Assembly: GCA_044326545.1 (NCBI GenBank)
Contig: JBIRBM010000021.1
Location: 1 to 35,200 of the forward strand
Origin: JANWJE01 sp044326545
GTDB lineage: Bacteria > Chlamydiota > Chlamydiia > Chlamydiales > Parachlamydiaceae
Reading direction: 5' to 3'
DNA length: 35,200 nucleotides
A program made the translations under genes and the position numbers. Within the stretch, counting starts at the first letter, position 1, and each line of letters opens with the position of its first letter. The notes beneath the pieces are model-generated. The model saw only the letters and a program-made list of their open reading frames with translations. It made no database searches and had not been told where the DNA came from. Shown here one piece after another: positions 15,301-22,636 of this stretch.

Positions 15301-17787
15301 TATTTTAAAGGGTTGACAATCAAAAAAAATTCCCCGGAGCTTTACGCGGCATTGGGGTTAACTTATCTGTCAGAGAAGAAATGGGCAGAGGCCCGCAAGG
15401 CGTTTCAAAAAGCGCTGAAAGAAGACCCCAAAAATCCTGATGCTTTAGCAGGATTGGCACATCTTGCATTGATCAAAGGGGATGTTTTAAAAGGGGAAAA
15501 TTTGATTCAAAAAGCCTTATCGATTGATCGTGAGAGGATCGCAGCCCTTTCAGTCCTTGGCGACCTTTACATGAAAGAACATCGCTACAAGGAAGCTGAG
15601 AAAACATACAAAAAAATCCACGAATTGCGGCCTAAAGAAAAGTGGATTGTTTTAGAACTTGACGATGCAAAATATGGAGAGATCCTCGAACACATCAATG
15701 CTTTAGTTGAAAACGAGCAATTTTCAGAAGCAGCAGAGCAATATGGCAATTTATTAAAAGAATCGCCCGATAACCCCAATTATTATTTTGGCTTGGGGCA
15801 AATGTACATAAGGCTAAAACACTATGGCCTCTCTATTCAAATCAATCAAGAAGGACTACAGAAAAATCCCGATGCAAATGCTCTGCGAATTGCATTGGGA
15901 TACGCTTATTTTTTCAATAATCAATTAAATAAGGCTAGACAAACGCTTAATCAAGCCATTGAGATAGATCTCAATAATCCAGAAGCTTTAGCAGGACTTG
16001 GACGAGTCAATGCCTTAGAAAACAATCCTTGTCTTGCTGAATCCTTATACAGGCAAGCATTGGAAATTGATCCGAAAAACCTCTCCGCTCTTTCATTCAT
16101 GGCCGATCTTCTCATCAAAGAAAAGCGATATAGTGAAGCTCAAGAAACATTGACTATCCTTTGGCAGATCCTTCCCAACGCAAAATGGGTGATCCATTCT
16201 TGGGAAGATGCAAGGGATGGCCCAATCGCAGATATCGCCCGCCGTTACGCAAATCGAGAAGATTTTGAATTGGCGGCAGGACTCTATGAACAGCTCGTAA
16301 AATCAGCTCCCGATGCCCCCGACCGCTACCTCCCTCTTGGACAAATGTATGTCAACATGCAAAAATATTGCACAGGCATTCAAATTTATGAAGAAGGCCT
16401 TTCAATTGATCCCGAAGCATCATCCCTTTGGAGAGGGATCGCCTTTGCCTATCTCTTCATGGAAAATTACACCTCGGCTCAACAGATTTTTGCCTATCTT
16501 GTTGATGAAGATCCAGATGATGCTGAATCATGGGCAGGTTTAGGGCGCATTAAAGCTCTAAGAGGAGATCTCTGTTCAGCAGAGCAAGATTATTTCACAG
16601 CACTGGCCATCAAGCCGGACAACTTAATTGCCCTCTCTTTTTTGGCTGATTTAAGAGAAGTAGAGGGATACCCATTTTCTGCGCTGGAAAATGATGAGCT
16701 CATCCTTGGCGCAGCGATCGACCCCTTTGATGAGACAAGGCAGATACCGAAATGGGCGCGTAGAGCCTATCATCATGCACTCAATCTCACGCAACCCACC
16801 TTGCAAATCGTGGGAAGTTATCATGAAGAAGACCAATGGACGCCGGTGATCGATAAATGGTCTGCAAAATATCTGGTTTATGGAGAGACAGCTCTTTTAA
16901 ATTACCCCATTTATGATGCCTTGACCTTGTGGGGAAGTGGAACTGAAAAATTTTATGTCTTAAAAGACCAGCTGACTCACTCCACGATCTACTCCTTTGA
17001 TGTCCAAAAAGCTCGCATAGCGGCGAAATGGGTGTTTAGGCGCTGCTTTTCATTAGAGGCAATCATTGGATTCACCTATTTCTCCCCTTACAGCTATGGA
17101 ACGTTTAAGATGCGCCACGGGACAATTGCAGAGCCCTGCGTTATTTTAAGCTATAATGGTCCGACACAAAAAGCCCTTCTGAGCTTCACAACCGATTCTG
17201 ATCTAGTTGCAAGAGACTTTAAAACAAATACCGCTAAACTGGTCTGTTATTATCAGATCAATGGAGCCTACTCTAGAAAACTCTTTACAAGGGCATGGGC
17301 AGGGATTGATTGCAATGCCACCTGGTATCGCGATTTTGTCAATAATACGTCGCAAAAAGCCTTGGGATGGTTTCAATGGCGCCCTCCAATCTATTCTGAT
17401 CATATCAACTTCCGCTACTTTGTCAAATATCAAACATTTGCCAAAAACATCCCCGATTACTACACCTATAAACCTCAAATCATTAACCAATTGCAACTAT
17501 CATTAGAGAAATCTTGGCGTGTCTGCTGGGCAGAGACTTTTTATACCAGCTTCACTTATGGGCATGGATGGCAAAATACCCGTACCCGATTTCGCCAAAT
17601 CATCGTCGTTGCGCCAACTCCGGCACCGCTTCCGATGGGATGGGATAATCGTCAGTATGATACCGTCTTAGGCAATATCCTCTATAAATTCGGAAGGCTC
17701 CAATGCGGATTGACGGCTGATTATTACCGCGATACGCAAAAATATACAATGTGGACAATCGGAGGAGACTTAACGTGGCGTTTTTAA
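12346..17787 (+). CDS. Giant periplasmic TPR protein with C-terminal outer-membrane beta-barrel (PgaA/BcsC-like exporter)
   Basis: This 1813-residue protein has a signal peptide (residues 1-21). From about 30 to 1480 it is an uninterrupted superhelix of tetratricopeptide repeats (units such as LGFAYLANHEIDDAKIIF and GLGRIAAFHGDWEKAEHLF). From about 1485 to the end it switches to aromatic, alternating beta-strand sequence and finishes in GGDLTWRF, the terminal Phe signature of outer-membrane barrels. A long periplasmic TPR scaffold joined to a barrel of about 330 residues is the architecture of PgaA and BcsC, which carry poly-N-acetylglucosamine or cellulose across the outer membrane. The next gene, 24 bases on, is the matching synthase. 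The TPR part is at least twice as long as in PgaA. It repeats a module of about 181 residues marked by a W or V near a x-A-x-x-GP motif. The ATG has no obvious ribosome binding site. Confidence 0.85.
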   Translation: MHLYILILFISVLFQPPHCFGIHPFAIEHVELKENREKFLAIIKQYEDELKQSPQNRKLTLAIADVYYSIREYDQAATYYRKALEVDPENIAIKISLAQSYLNYGQIKQSEQLFQEIAQKDPNHLIVISSLGRIAALEHRDAEAEELYQKALKTSPNDLNTLYYLAEFRLAKKRYLEAQNILKELIKKQPGSPWMIRSLQKAELGPMLETARKLEQQKELNAAAALYKKEMANHSNIPDLYIAFASFYLRQHNPLEAIKIIKQGLNLYPDDRGLLLTLGFGYLANHEIDDAKIIFEKESQSKDLQSEAFTGLGRIAAFHGDWEKAEHLFELARERNPLDTTPLYDLAQLRIDQKRYKEARQLLESITKIDPEQVESVKSLIEEAELAPMIEAAIDAEKAHKFKEAEQKYQEMIAKYPHHLSNYIRLGRFYRLQKDEQKEIETYLNGLNAGPQSVDLQVALGYAYLSKMDFNSAQERFKKALDLHPLNAEALVGVARLRSLKGEKKAAEDLYQEILLAHPNNETALSFLADLKSENHEFQEAQLLYSRILKINPTADWAQQSLLKIQYADQFNAINTFEKSGNIEKAIQKGEDLVEKIPKSVEAYLTLGRLYTIKKQHKKLIYLYQKALSHNPQSYQLRVNLGLAYLNLHQIEQAEECFEFVLKQDPANDEAMAGLARVAVLKNNPSLAERLYNTALTINPKSLLTLSYLGEFYLKQKEYAKAQGVYKKILKILPDAPWANIGLEEAQYGPLLKTIKDKEGTQDFHAAEALYLKLIAESSQSIKYSIQLGQLYIKTHRPQKALSVYHHALKKDPHSLDLQTALGFAYLANKELKKGQQLFKKVLKLSAKQAEAIAGLGRVAQLSDDPIHAKLRYNEAIKIDPHNITARSDLAQLLYKEGDYRLAKKHFKKILSLNPDALWVKQAIKDATWGKLLKEIENKEEANELIGAAILWEQLLLEEPKDSDYYLRAGLFYHRIKEYQKAINTYFKGLTIKKNSPELYAALGLTYLSEKKWAEARKAFQKALKEDPKNPDALAGLAHLALIKGDVLKGENLIQKALSIDRERIAALSVLGDLYMKEHRYKEAEKTYKKIHELRPKEKWIVLELDDAKYGEILEHINALVENEQFSEAAEQYGNLLKESPDNPNYYFGLGQMYIRLKHYGLSIQINQEGLQKNPDANALRIALGYAYFFNNQLNKARQTLNQAIEIDLNNPEALAGLGRVNALENNPCLAESLYRQALEIDPKNLSALSFMADLLIKEKRYSEAQETLTILWQILPNAKWVIHSWEDARDGPIADIARRYANREDFELAAGLYEQLVKSAPDAPDRYLPLGQMYVNMQKYCTGIQIYEEGLSIDPEASSLWRGIAFAYLFMENYTSAQQIFAYLVDEDPDDAESWAGLGRIKALRGDLCSAEQDYFTALAIKPDNLIALSFLADLREVEGYPFSALENDELILGAAIDPFDETRQIPKWARRAYHHALNLTQPTLQIVGSYHEEDQWTPVIDKWSAKYLVYGETALLNYPIYDALTLWGSGTEKFYVLKDQLTHSTIYSFDVQKARIAAKWVFRRCFSLEAIIGFTYFSPYSYGTFKMRHGTIAEPCVILSYNGPTQKALLSFTTDSDLVARDFKTNTAKLVCYYQINGAYSRKLFTRAWAGIDCNATWYRDFVNNTSQKALGWFQWRPPIYSDHINFRYFVKYQTFAKNIPDYYTYKPQIINQLQLSLEKSWRVCWAETFYTSFTYGHGWQNTRTRFRQIIVVAPTPAPLPMGWDNRQYDTVLGNILYKFGRLQCGLTADYYRDTQKYTMWTIGGDLTWRF

Positions 17788-17811
17788 AACCTGTTTAAAC
17801 CAGAGGATGAA

Positions 17812-19269
17812 ATGTCTTTGATGGCAGATATCACGAATTTTGTCCAAATGCTTCACCTCATTAGCTTTTCAGAATTACCTTGGGGATGGAAAGCATTCAT
17901 TATCTATGGCTCCCTTTTTCTTGTGTTTGCCGCCATTTCTTTGATTCAAACTTTTATCGGCTGCATCGCTGTTCTTTTTAGATTCCGCGAAGTTCGAGCA
18001 GAAGATATTTATCGCATTTTGCGCTCCAATTCCCTTCCCATCATCACCTTTGTCGTCCCTGCCTACAACGAACATAAAGATATTTTGCATACAGTCAGAA
18101 ATATGCTCAGCCTCTCGTACCGCTACAAAAGAATCATCATTATCAATGATGGATCGATCGATAACACGTTAGATTTGTTAAAAGAACATTTCAACCTCCA
18201 AGCCGTCCCTCCGTCATGCCCGGGTGTATTGGCAACAAGCGAGATAAACAGTTATTATGCAAGCCAAGATTATCCGGAGTTGCTCGTCATCGATAAAATC
18301 AATGGAGGAAAAGCGGACGCGCTCAATGCCGGACTTAATGCCTGCACATCGGAAATTGTCGTCTGCGCAGATGCCGATACTTTGGTGGATGATCAAGCGC
18401 TTAATTGCCTCATACGCCCATTTTTACTCCATCCGGATACCGTGGCCGCACATGCTTCAATCGGGAATGTGAATGGATGTACGATCGGAGAAAATCGAAT
18501 ATTAGAAGTCAAATTCCCTAAAAAACTCCTTCTTGGCTTTCAAGTGATTGACTTTATGAAGGGATTTTTGGTTGAGCGTCTTGGCTCTAGCTGGACAAAG
18601 GGGACTTTAGTGATTCCAGGCAACTTTGGGATGTTTAAACTCAGTGCTCTGCTTGAAATTGGAGGGTATGATCGCACCTCGATCATTGAAGATACGGAGA
18701 TCATCACCCGGATGCATATGTATTATCTTGATCGGAAAAAACCTTACCGCATTACCTATTTACCTGACATCGTCGCATGGACGGAGGCTCCCGAAACGTT
18801 AAAAACGTTGGGAAAGCAGCGGCTGCGTTGGTATAAAGGAACGACACAAAATATCTGGGAATATCGTAAAATGTGGTTTAATCCAAAATACCGATCCATT
18901 GGTTTATTTGTGTGCCCAATGACGATTTTTGAAAAAATTGCCCCATTAATCGAAATATCGGGCTTCCTTATTTTGGGTTTTGCGGCAATCAATTCAGCAC
19001 TTGACCCATGGTTAATTTTAACACTGACTGCGACAAGCTGGTGCTTTTTAATGCTCTTAGTGCTCATCACGTTGGTCATTGAATTCATCGCATATGAGAC
19101 ATACAAATCATGGACGGACTTTGCCAGGATGCTCAAATGCGTGGTTTGCTATAATGGATACCATTATTTATTGATGTGGTGGCGGATCAGAGGGCTCTAC
19201 GCCCCTAAACCCAAGAGAGCCGGTTGGACACCTGTCCGAGAAGGATATGATAAAGTCCAAAATCAATAA
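17812..19269 (+). CDS. Processive family-2 glycosyltransferase, exopolysaccharide synthase (PgaC/BcsA-like)
   Basis: This 485-residue inner-membrane enzyme has an N-terminal membrane segment (about 27-57), a cytoplasmic GT2 domain (77-345) and three or more C-terminal spans (about 360-460). All signature residues of a polymerising synthase are present: IINDGS with D113, NGGKADALNAG (164-174), DAD at 187-189, IIEDTE with the catalytic D294, and KQRLRW (QxxRW at 336-340). These define enzymes that extend and extrude beta-linked polysaccharides such as PNAG, cellulose or hyaluronan. The DG and NGGKADALN details are closest to PgaC/IcaA. No PilZ domain, deacetylase or accessory subunit is next door. 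AGAGG six bases upstream sets the start. It is almost certainly co-transcribed with the TPR-barrel exporter. Confidence 0.88.
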   Translation: MSLMADITNFVQMLHLISFSELPWGWKAFIIYGSLFLVFAAISLIQTFIGCIAVLFRFREVRAEDIYRILRSNSLPIITFVVPAYNEHKDILHTVRNMLSLSYRYKRIIIINDGSIDNTLDLLKEHFNLQAVPPSCPGVLATSEINSYYASQDYPELLVIDKINGGKADALNAGLNACTSEIVVCADADTLVDDQALNCLIRPFLLHPDTVAAHASIGNVNGCTIGENRILEVKFPKKLLLGFQVIDFMKGFLVERLGSSWTKGTLVIPGNFGMFKLSALLEIGGYDRTSIIEDTEIITRMHMYYLDRKKPYRITYLPDIVAWTEAPETLKTLGKQRLRWYKGTTQNIWEYRKMWFNPKYRSIGLFVCPMTIFEKIAPLIEISGFLILGFAAINSALDPWLILTLTATSWCFLMLLVLITLVIEFIAYETYKSWTDFARMLKCVVCYNGYHYLLMWWRIRGLYAPKPKRAGWTPVREGYDKVQNQ

Positions 19270-19292
19270 CGACACTGAGGCACGAGGAGGAG

Positions 19293-19352
19293 ATGGATAA
19301 GACAACTGATTGGAAAAAACTTGTGTTATTCCAATCATTTCACTACTATTAA
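19293..19352 (+). other. Possible 19-codon leader frame before accD
   Basis: GAGGAGG (19284-19290) lies two bases before an ATG that opens MDKTTDWKKLVLFQSFHYY and stops at 19352. The binding-site match is strong but the spacing is short. It may be a leader peptide for accD or a chance frame. Confidence 0.25.
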
Positions 19353-19417
19353 ACTGCTCCTTTTCAAATATTTACAAGTATTTGATTTTTATTATTTTAA
19401 AACAGGATGTGGAACAG

Positions 19418-20347
19418 ATGGGTTTGTTCTCGCGCGATAAACCAAAGATTAAAATTCAGACGACAAAAAAAGATGGGTACAGCGGGTGGCTTAAATGCAC
19501 GCATTGCAATGAGCTCATTCACGCCAAAGAATTGGAGCAAAATCAAAATTGCTGTCCTAAATGCGTTTATCATTACCGTCTTCCAACAGATGAAAGAATT
19601 AAGTCTTTAAGCGATCCGGAAAGCTTTGACATGTTATTTGACAATCTTCATCCGGTTGATGCTTTAAAATTTGTCGATACGGAGCCCTACCCTCATCGAA
19701 TCACGATGGCTCAAGAAAAATCGGGGAGTAATGAGGCTGTTGTTGTCGGAACATGCCTGCTTAACAACCATAAAATCGCATTGGGTGTGTTTGATTTTAA
19801 TTTTATGGGCGGTTCCATGGGGTCTGTTGTTGGAGAGCGCTTGACACTGCTTATTGAGTACGCACTAGATAGACGTCTTCCCGTTGTGATTGTTTCAACT
19901 TCGGGAGGGGCTCGCATGCAAGAGTCGATCTTATCTCTGATGCAAATGGCGAAAACTTCCGCTGCATTAGCCAAATTACACGAAGCGGCAATCCCCTATA
20001 TTTCGATTTTAACGAATCCGACAACCGGTGGAGTCACCGCTTCATTTGCCTCTCTTGGAGATGTGATCATTGCAGAACCAAATGCTTTAATCTGTTTTGC
20101 GGGCCCTCGCGTGATCGAGCAAACAATTGGGCAACAACTCCCAGTAGGAGCGCAAAAATCGGAGTTTTTACTCCAACACGGGATGATTGATTGCATCATC
20201 AATCGCCACGATCTCAAGCAAAAAATTGCAGATTTTCTCGATTATTTCAAAGGCAATGGAATTGAAGAGAATGAACTGAGTCATTCTGATTCGAAAAATG
20301 GACACACAAATAAAAAAACGGCTTCCCTTGTCAAGAAGGGGAAGTGA
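19418..20347 (+). CDS. accD: Acetyl-CoA carboxylase, carboxyltransferase beta subunit
   Basis: This 309-residue cytoplasmic enzyme pairs with AccA to transfer the carboxyl group from carboxybiotin to acetyl-CoA, giving malonyl-CoA for fatty-acid synthesis. The N-terminal zinc ribbon is visible with cysteines at 27, 30, 46 and 49 (KCTHC, then CCPKC). It is followed by the crotonase-like carboxyltransferase core with VVIVSTSGGARMQE and NPTTGGVTASFASLGD. The start MGLFSRDKPKIKI matches the usual chlamydial N-terminus, so the 36 extra codons that could be read upstream from a TTG are rejected. It heads an accD-dut-ptsN-ptsN run on the plus strand. Confidence 0.95.
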   Translation: MGLFSRDKPKIKIQTTKKDGYSGWLKCTHCNELIHAKELEQNQNCCPKCVYHYRLPTDERIKSLSDPESFDMLFDNLHPVDALKFVDTEPYPHRITMAQEKSGSNEAVVVGTCLLNNHKIALGVFDFNFMGGSMGSVVGERLTLLIEYALDRRLPVVIVSTSGGARMQESILSLMQMAKTSAALAKLHEAAIPYISILTNPTTGGVTASFASLGDVIIAEPNALICFAGPRVIEQTIGQQLPVGAQKSEFLLQHGMIDCIINRHDLKQKIADFLDYFKGNGIEENELSHSDSKNGHTNKKTASLVKKGK

Positions 20348-20433
20348 ATCGTGATACCACAATCGAGTCAGTAGTCAAGGTTAATCTCTGTTTAAAGCGA
20401 CAAAAAACACTTTTAAATCTAAAGATACAATTT

Positions 20434-20895
20434 ATGGCCGATACAACTCAAATCACAGTGGATATTCCTGTCATCATTGAAGAACAGGAGAATCTCCCTT
20501 TTTATATGACAAAAAAAGCAGCGGGAGCTGACATCAAAGCCTGCTTGCAGACCTCTATTACCATTTCCCCCGGTGAATCAGCCCTTATTCCAACAGGGAT
20601 CCGTATGGCGATTCCAGAAGGATATGAAATTCAAATTCGCCCTCGCAGTGGATTAGCCCTTAAACATCAGATCACGGTTTTAAATACACCCGGGACAATT
20701 GATGCAGACTACCGAGGAGAAATCAAAGTCATTTTAATGAATCATGGAAAAACTGAATTTACCGTCACTCCCGGTATGCGGATTGCTCAAATGATTTTAG
20801 CTCCCGTTCTACGAGCGAATTTTATTCTCACATCTGAGCTAGAAGAGACGCAACGAGGTGAGGGTGGCTTCGGTCATACGGGGGCAAACGGATAG
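20434..20895 (+). CDS. dut: dUTP diphosphatase (dUTPase)
   Basis: This 153-residue trimeric enzyme hydrolyses dUTP to dUMP and pyrophosphate, keeping uracil out of DNA. All five family motifs are present: AAGADIKA (29-36), RPRSGLA (69-75), GTIDADYRGEI (87-97) with the catalytic Asp, RIAQMIL (116-122) and RGEGGFGHTG (141-150). The ATG at 20434 gives the standard length. A GTG 90 bases earlier, overlapping the accD stop, would add 30 residues unlike the family. The next gene begins five bases after the stop. Confidence 0.95.
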   Translation: MADTTQITVDIPVIIEEQENLPFYMTKKAAGADIKACLQTSITISPGESALIPTGIRMAIPEGYEIQIRPRSGLALKHQITVLNTPGTIDADYRGEIKVILMNHGKTEFTVTPGMRIAQMILAPVLRANFILTSELEETQRGEGGFGHTGANG

Positions 20896-20900
20896 AATAA

Positions 20901-21359
20901 GTGACTCACATGATGCAAATCTCTCACTACATGAGCCCTAACCTGGTTGTTTATCTTAGCACAACAACACGCGATGAAACACTGCGTGCGATGATTCATC
21001 AGATTTATCAAGCAGGGAAAATAAAAGAAGAAGCGCCATTTTATCAAGCAATTATAGAGAGGGAGAAAGTTGTTTCAACTGGAATTGGGATGGGAATTGC
21101 GATTCCCCATGCTAAACTCTCCTCTTATGATCATTTTTTTATCGCCATTGGGATTTTACAAAAACCCGTTGACTGGGATTCTTTGGATGGAGCTCCTGTA
21201 CGCCTCATCTTTATGATTGGAGGCCCTGATCGTAAACAAACAGAATATTTGCTCCTCCTTTCCAGCCTTACCGAAAGAATTAAAGATGAAGAAAAAAGAA
21301 AAAAGCTCCTTTCTCTTCAACAAGCAAGCGCAATCATTGAATTATTTGAGGCAATCTGA
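20901..21359 (+). CDS. ptsN: PtsN-like EIIA domain protein 1
   Basis: This 152-residue protein is a single EIIA fructose/nitrogen-type domain. The phospho-acceptor histidine is His70 within GIGMGIAIPHAKL, and VDWDSLDGAPVRLIFMI follows as in the family. In chlamydiae such proteins are thought to be part of an incomplete PTS used for regulation rather than sugar uptake. The GTG at 20901 is listed, but ATG codons at 20910 and 20913 are equally possible because no good ribosome binding site discriminates among them. It is followed after about 50 bases by a second, HTH-fused copy. Confidence 0.9.
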   Translation: MTHMMQISHYMSPNLVVYLSTTTRDETLRAMIHQIYQAGKIKEEAPFYQAIIEREKVVSTGIGMGIAIPHAKLSSYDHFFIAIGILQKPVDWDSLDGAPVRLIFMIGGPDRKQTEYLLLLSSLTERIKDEEKRKKLLSLQQASAIIELFEAI

Positions 21360-21412
21360 TAAACCCTAAGAAAGGAACAACTTCATGTGTTAATTGAAAT
21401 CAGAGTGAGGAT

Positions 21413-22147
21413 ATGGATTTAAAAATTAAAGATGTCGCAGAGCTTCTCAACGTATCAGAATCAACAGTCCGTCGATGGGTGACTGAAGGGAAAATTCCAA
21501 CATATCGGATCAATCAGCACTACTATTTCTCCCGTACTGAAATCGAGAATTGGGTCATTTCACATAAATTAGATAAAACAACAGAGGGTATTTCTCCTTT
21601 TATGCGTCGCAAAGAGAGTGATTCTCTTGCTTTACCTCAGCGTCGATTGCCTACGACAAACGGGAACAAGCAATTTAGCCTTTTTCGCGCCATCCATAAA
21701 GGAGATGTTTTGCATCATGTCAAAGGGCAAACAAAAGAAGAGATCATTCGAACAACGATGCGCAGAGTTGCAAAGCTTTTACATGTCGATGCCGATGTGA
21801 TGACGGAATTATTATTGGATCGTGAAAATTTAATGGCCACAGGATTGAATAATGGAATAGCAGTTCCTCACACGCGAGACTCGCTTCTTCCCAGACATCA
21901 AGACGCTGTCATTGTTGTTTTTCTAGATGAACCCATCGAATATGGAGCGCTAGATGGCCAACCCGTCCACACCCTGTTTTTTCTGTTTGCAAGCGAAGAT
22001 AAACGTCATTTGCATTTGTTAGCCAAAATTGCACACCTCAGCAGCCAACCCCATATTAGAGAATTTTTCCTGACACAACCTCTAAAAGAAAATCTTCTGA
22101 CCCTTATTAAAGAATGGGAAAGTCAGATTCCTAAAGTGACGCATTAA
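21413..22147 (+). CDS. ptsN: PtsN-like EIIA protein 2 with N-terminal DNA-binding domain
   Basis: This 244-residue protein opens with an excisionase/MerR-type helix-turn-helix (residues 1-50: IKDVAELLNVSESTVRRWV, then GKIPTYRI). A basic linker (60-90) follows, then an EIIA domain with the phospho-histidine at 153 in NGIAVPHTRD. The fusion suggests that phosphorylation of the EIIA part tunes DNA binding; that is inference. The same two-copy arrangement next to dut and accD is a chlamydial hallmark. GTGAGG lies just ahead of the start. The gene is convergent with clpC across a repeat-rich gap. Confidence 0.9.
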   Translation: MDLKIKDVAELLNVSESTVRRWVTEGKIPTYRINQHYYFSRTEIENWVISHKLDKTTEGISPFMRRKESDSLALPQRRLPTTNGNKQFSLFRAIHKGDVLHHVKGQTKEEIIRTTMRRVAKLLHVDADVMTELLLDRENLMATGLNNGIAVPHTRDSLLPRHQDAVIVVFLDEPIEYGALDGQPVHTLFFLFASEDKRHLHLLAKIAHLSSQPHIREFFLTQPLKENLLTLIKEWESQIPKVTH

Positions 22148-22162
22148 CCTCTCTTCAGAATC

Positions 22163-22230
22163 TTTGATCACGATGGTTTGCTGCTATACATCTGCTATCA
22201 ACTCAGAAAAAATGTTCAGAATATTTGTTC
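22163..22230. repeat. Dispersed repeat family 2, partial copy
   Basis: TTTGATCACGATGGTTTGCT through AAAAAATGTTCAGAA corresponds to about 30978-31032 with scattered differences and a small insertion. It lies 15 bases past the ptsN stop codon. Confidence 0.55.
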
Positions 22231-22240
22231 ACTTACCTTA

Positions 22241-22400
22241 CTCACCTTACGCAAAATCTGGTTAGGGATTTTTGATATAGCCTATGCAGATTTTAGAAAG
22301 GGTGTCGAAGTCAATAGCCTAAGCTATTGATGAGGCAGTCTTTCTAAAAGATCCTTAGAATAGGTCAAAATAGCCCTAATCAGATTTTGCGTAAGGTGAG
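22241..22400. mobile_element. Fold-back (MITE-like) element, copy C, complete with 8-bp target duplication
   Basis: This is the only fully visible copy of the main family. It starts CTCACCTTACGCAAAATCTG and ends with the near-exact inverse. The two arms pair along almost the whole 160 bases around a central AATAGCCTAAGCTATT. TTACCTTA stands directly on both sides (22233-22240 and 22401-22408), a perfect target-site duplication. It encodes no protein and so needs a transposase in trans. Lying between the stops of ptsN and clpC, its hairpin may also serve as a two-way terminator. Confidence 0.88.
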
Positions 22401-22402
22401 TT

Positions 22403-22438
22403 ACCTTACGTAATGGGAGCACTCCCATTGCGTAAGGT
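22403..22438. repeat. Mini hairpin abutting copy C
   Basis: ACCTTACG, TAATGGGAG and their inverse CTCCCATT, CGTAAGGT form a 36-base near-perfect palindrome. It shares the CCTTACG tip with the larger elements, and copy C appears to have inserted at its left edge. Confidence 0.7.
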
Positions 22439-22450
22439 CAATTGATAACA

Positions 22451-22492
22451 TTAGAGTTCTTCGGACACTTCTTAGAGTTCTTCGGACACTTC
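22451..22492. repeat. Tandem duplication of a 21-bp unit
   Basis: Two identical 21-base units (each beginning TTAGAGTTCTTCGG and ending ACACTTC) follow head to tail. There is no sign of further copies. Confidence 0.85.
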
Positions 22493-22509
22493 ATTGACTT
22501 GCTAAAACC

Positions 22510-22564
22510 GCCATTTTTGGCATCTTTTTTGTAAAATTTTTCGACCGTATGCACGGATACGGTC
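22510..22564. terminator. Hairpins between convergent ptsN and clpC
   Basis: GCCA-TTTT-TGGC followed by ATCTTTTTT is a small plus-strand terminator candidate. GACCGTAT (22543-22550) pairs perfectly with ATACGGTC (22557-22564) around six bases and could act from the clpC side, although the T-run on that strand is poor. Confidence 0.4.
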
Positions 22565-22636
22565 TCAACATTTTCAACACAATCTGCTCAAAAAGGGCAA
22601 TTTTTTCAAGCAAAGCAAGTTTCCGAAAAAGTCTAT

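Noticed and set aside
18756..19136. 126-codon minus-strand frame inside the GT2 synthase
   Set aside because: It is the complement of a gene with a complete catalytic signature and membrane spans; composition is not protein-like.
19310..19417. Upstream TTG start for accD adding 36 residues
   Set aside because: The added residues are hydrophobic and unlike the family; MGLFSRDKPKIKI is the expected N-terminus.
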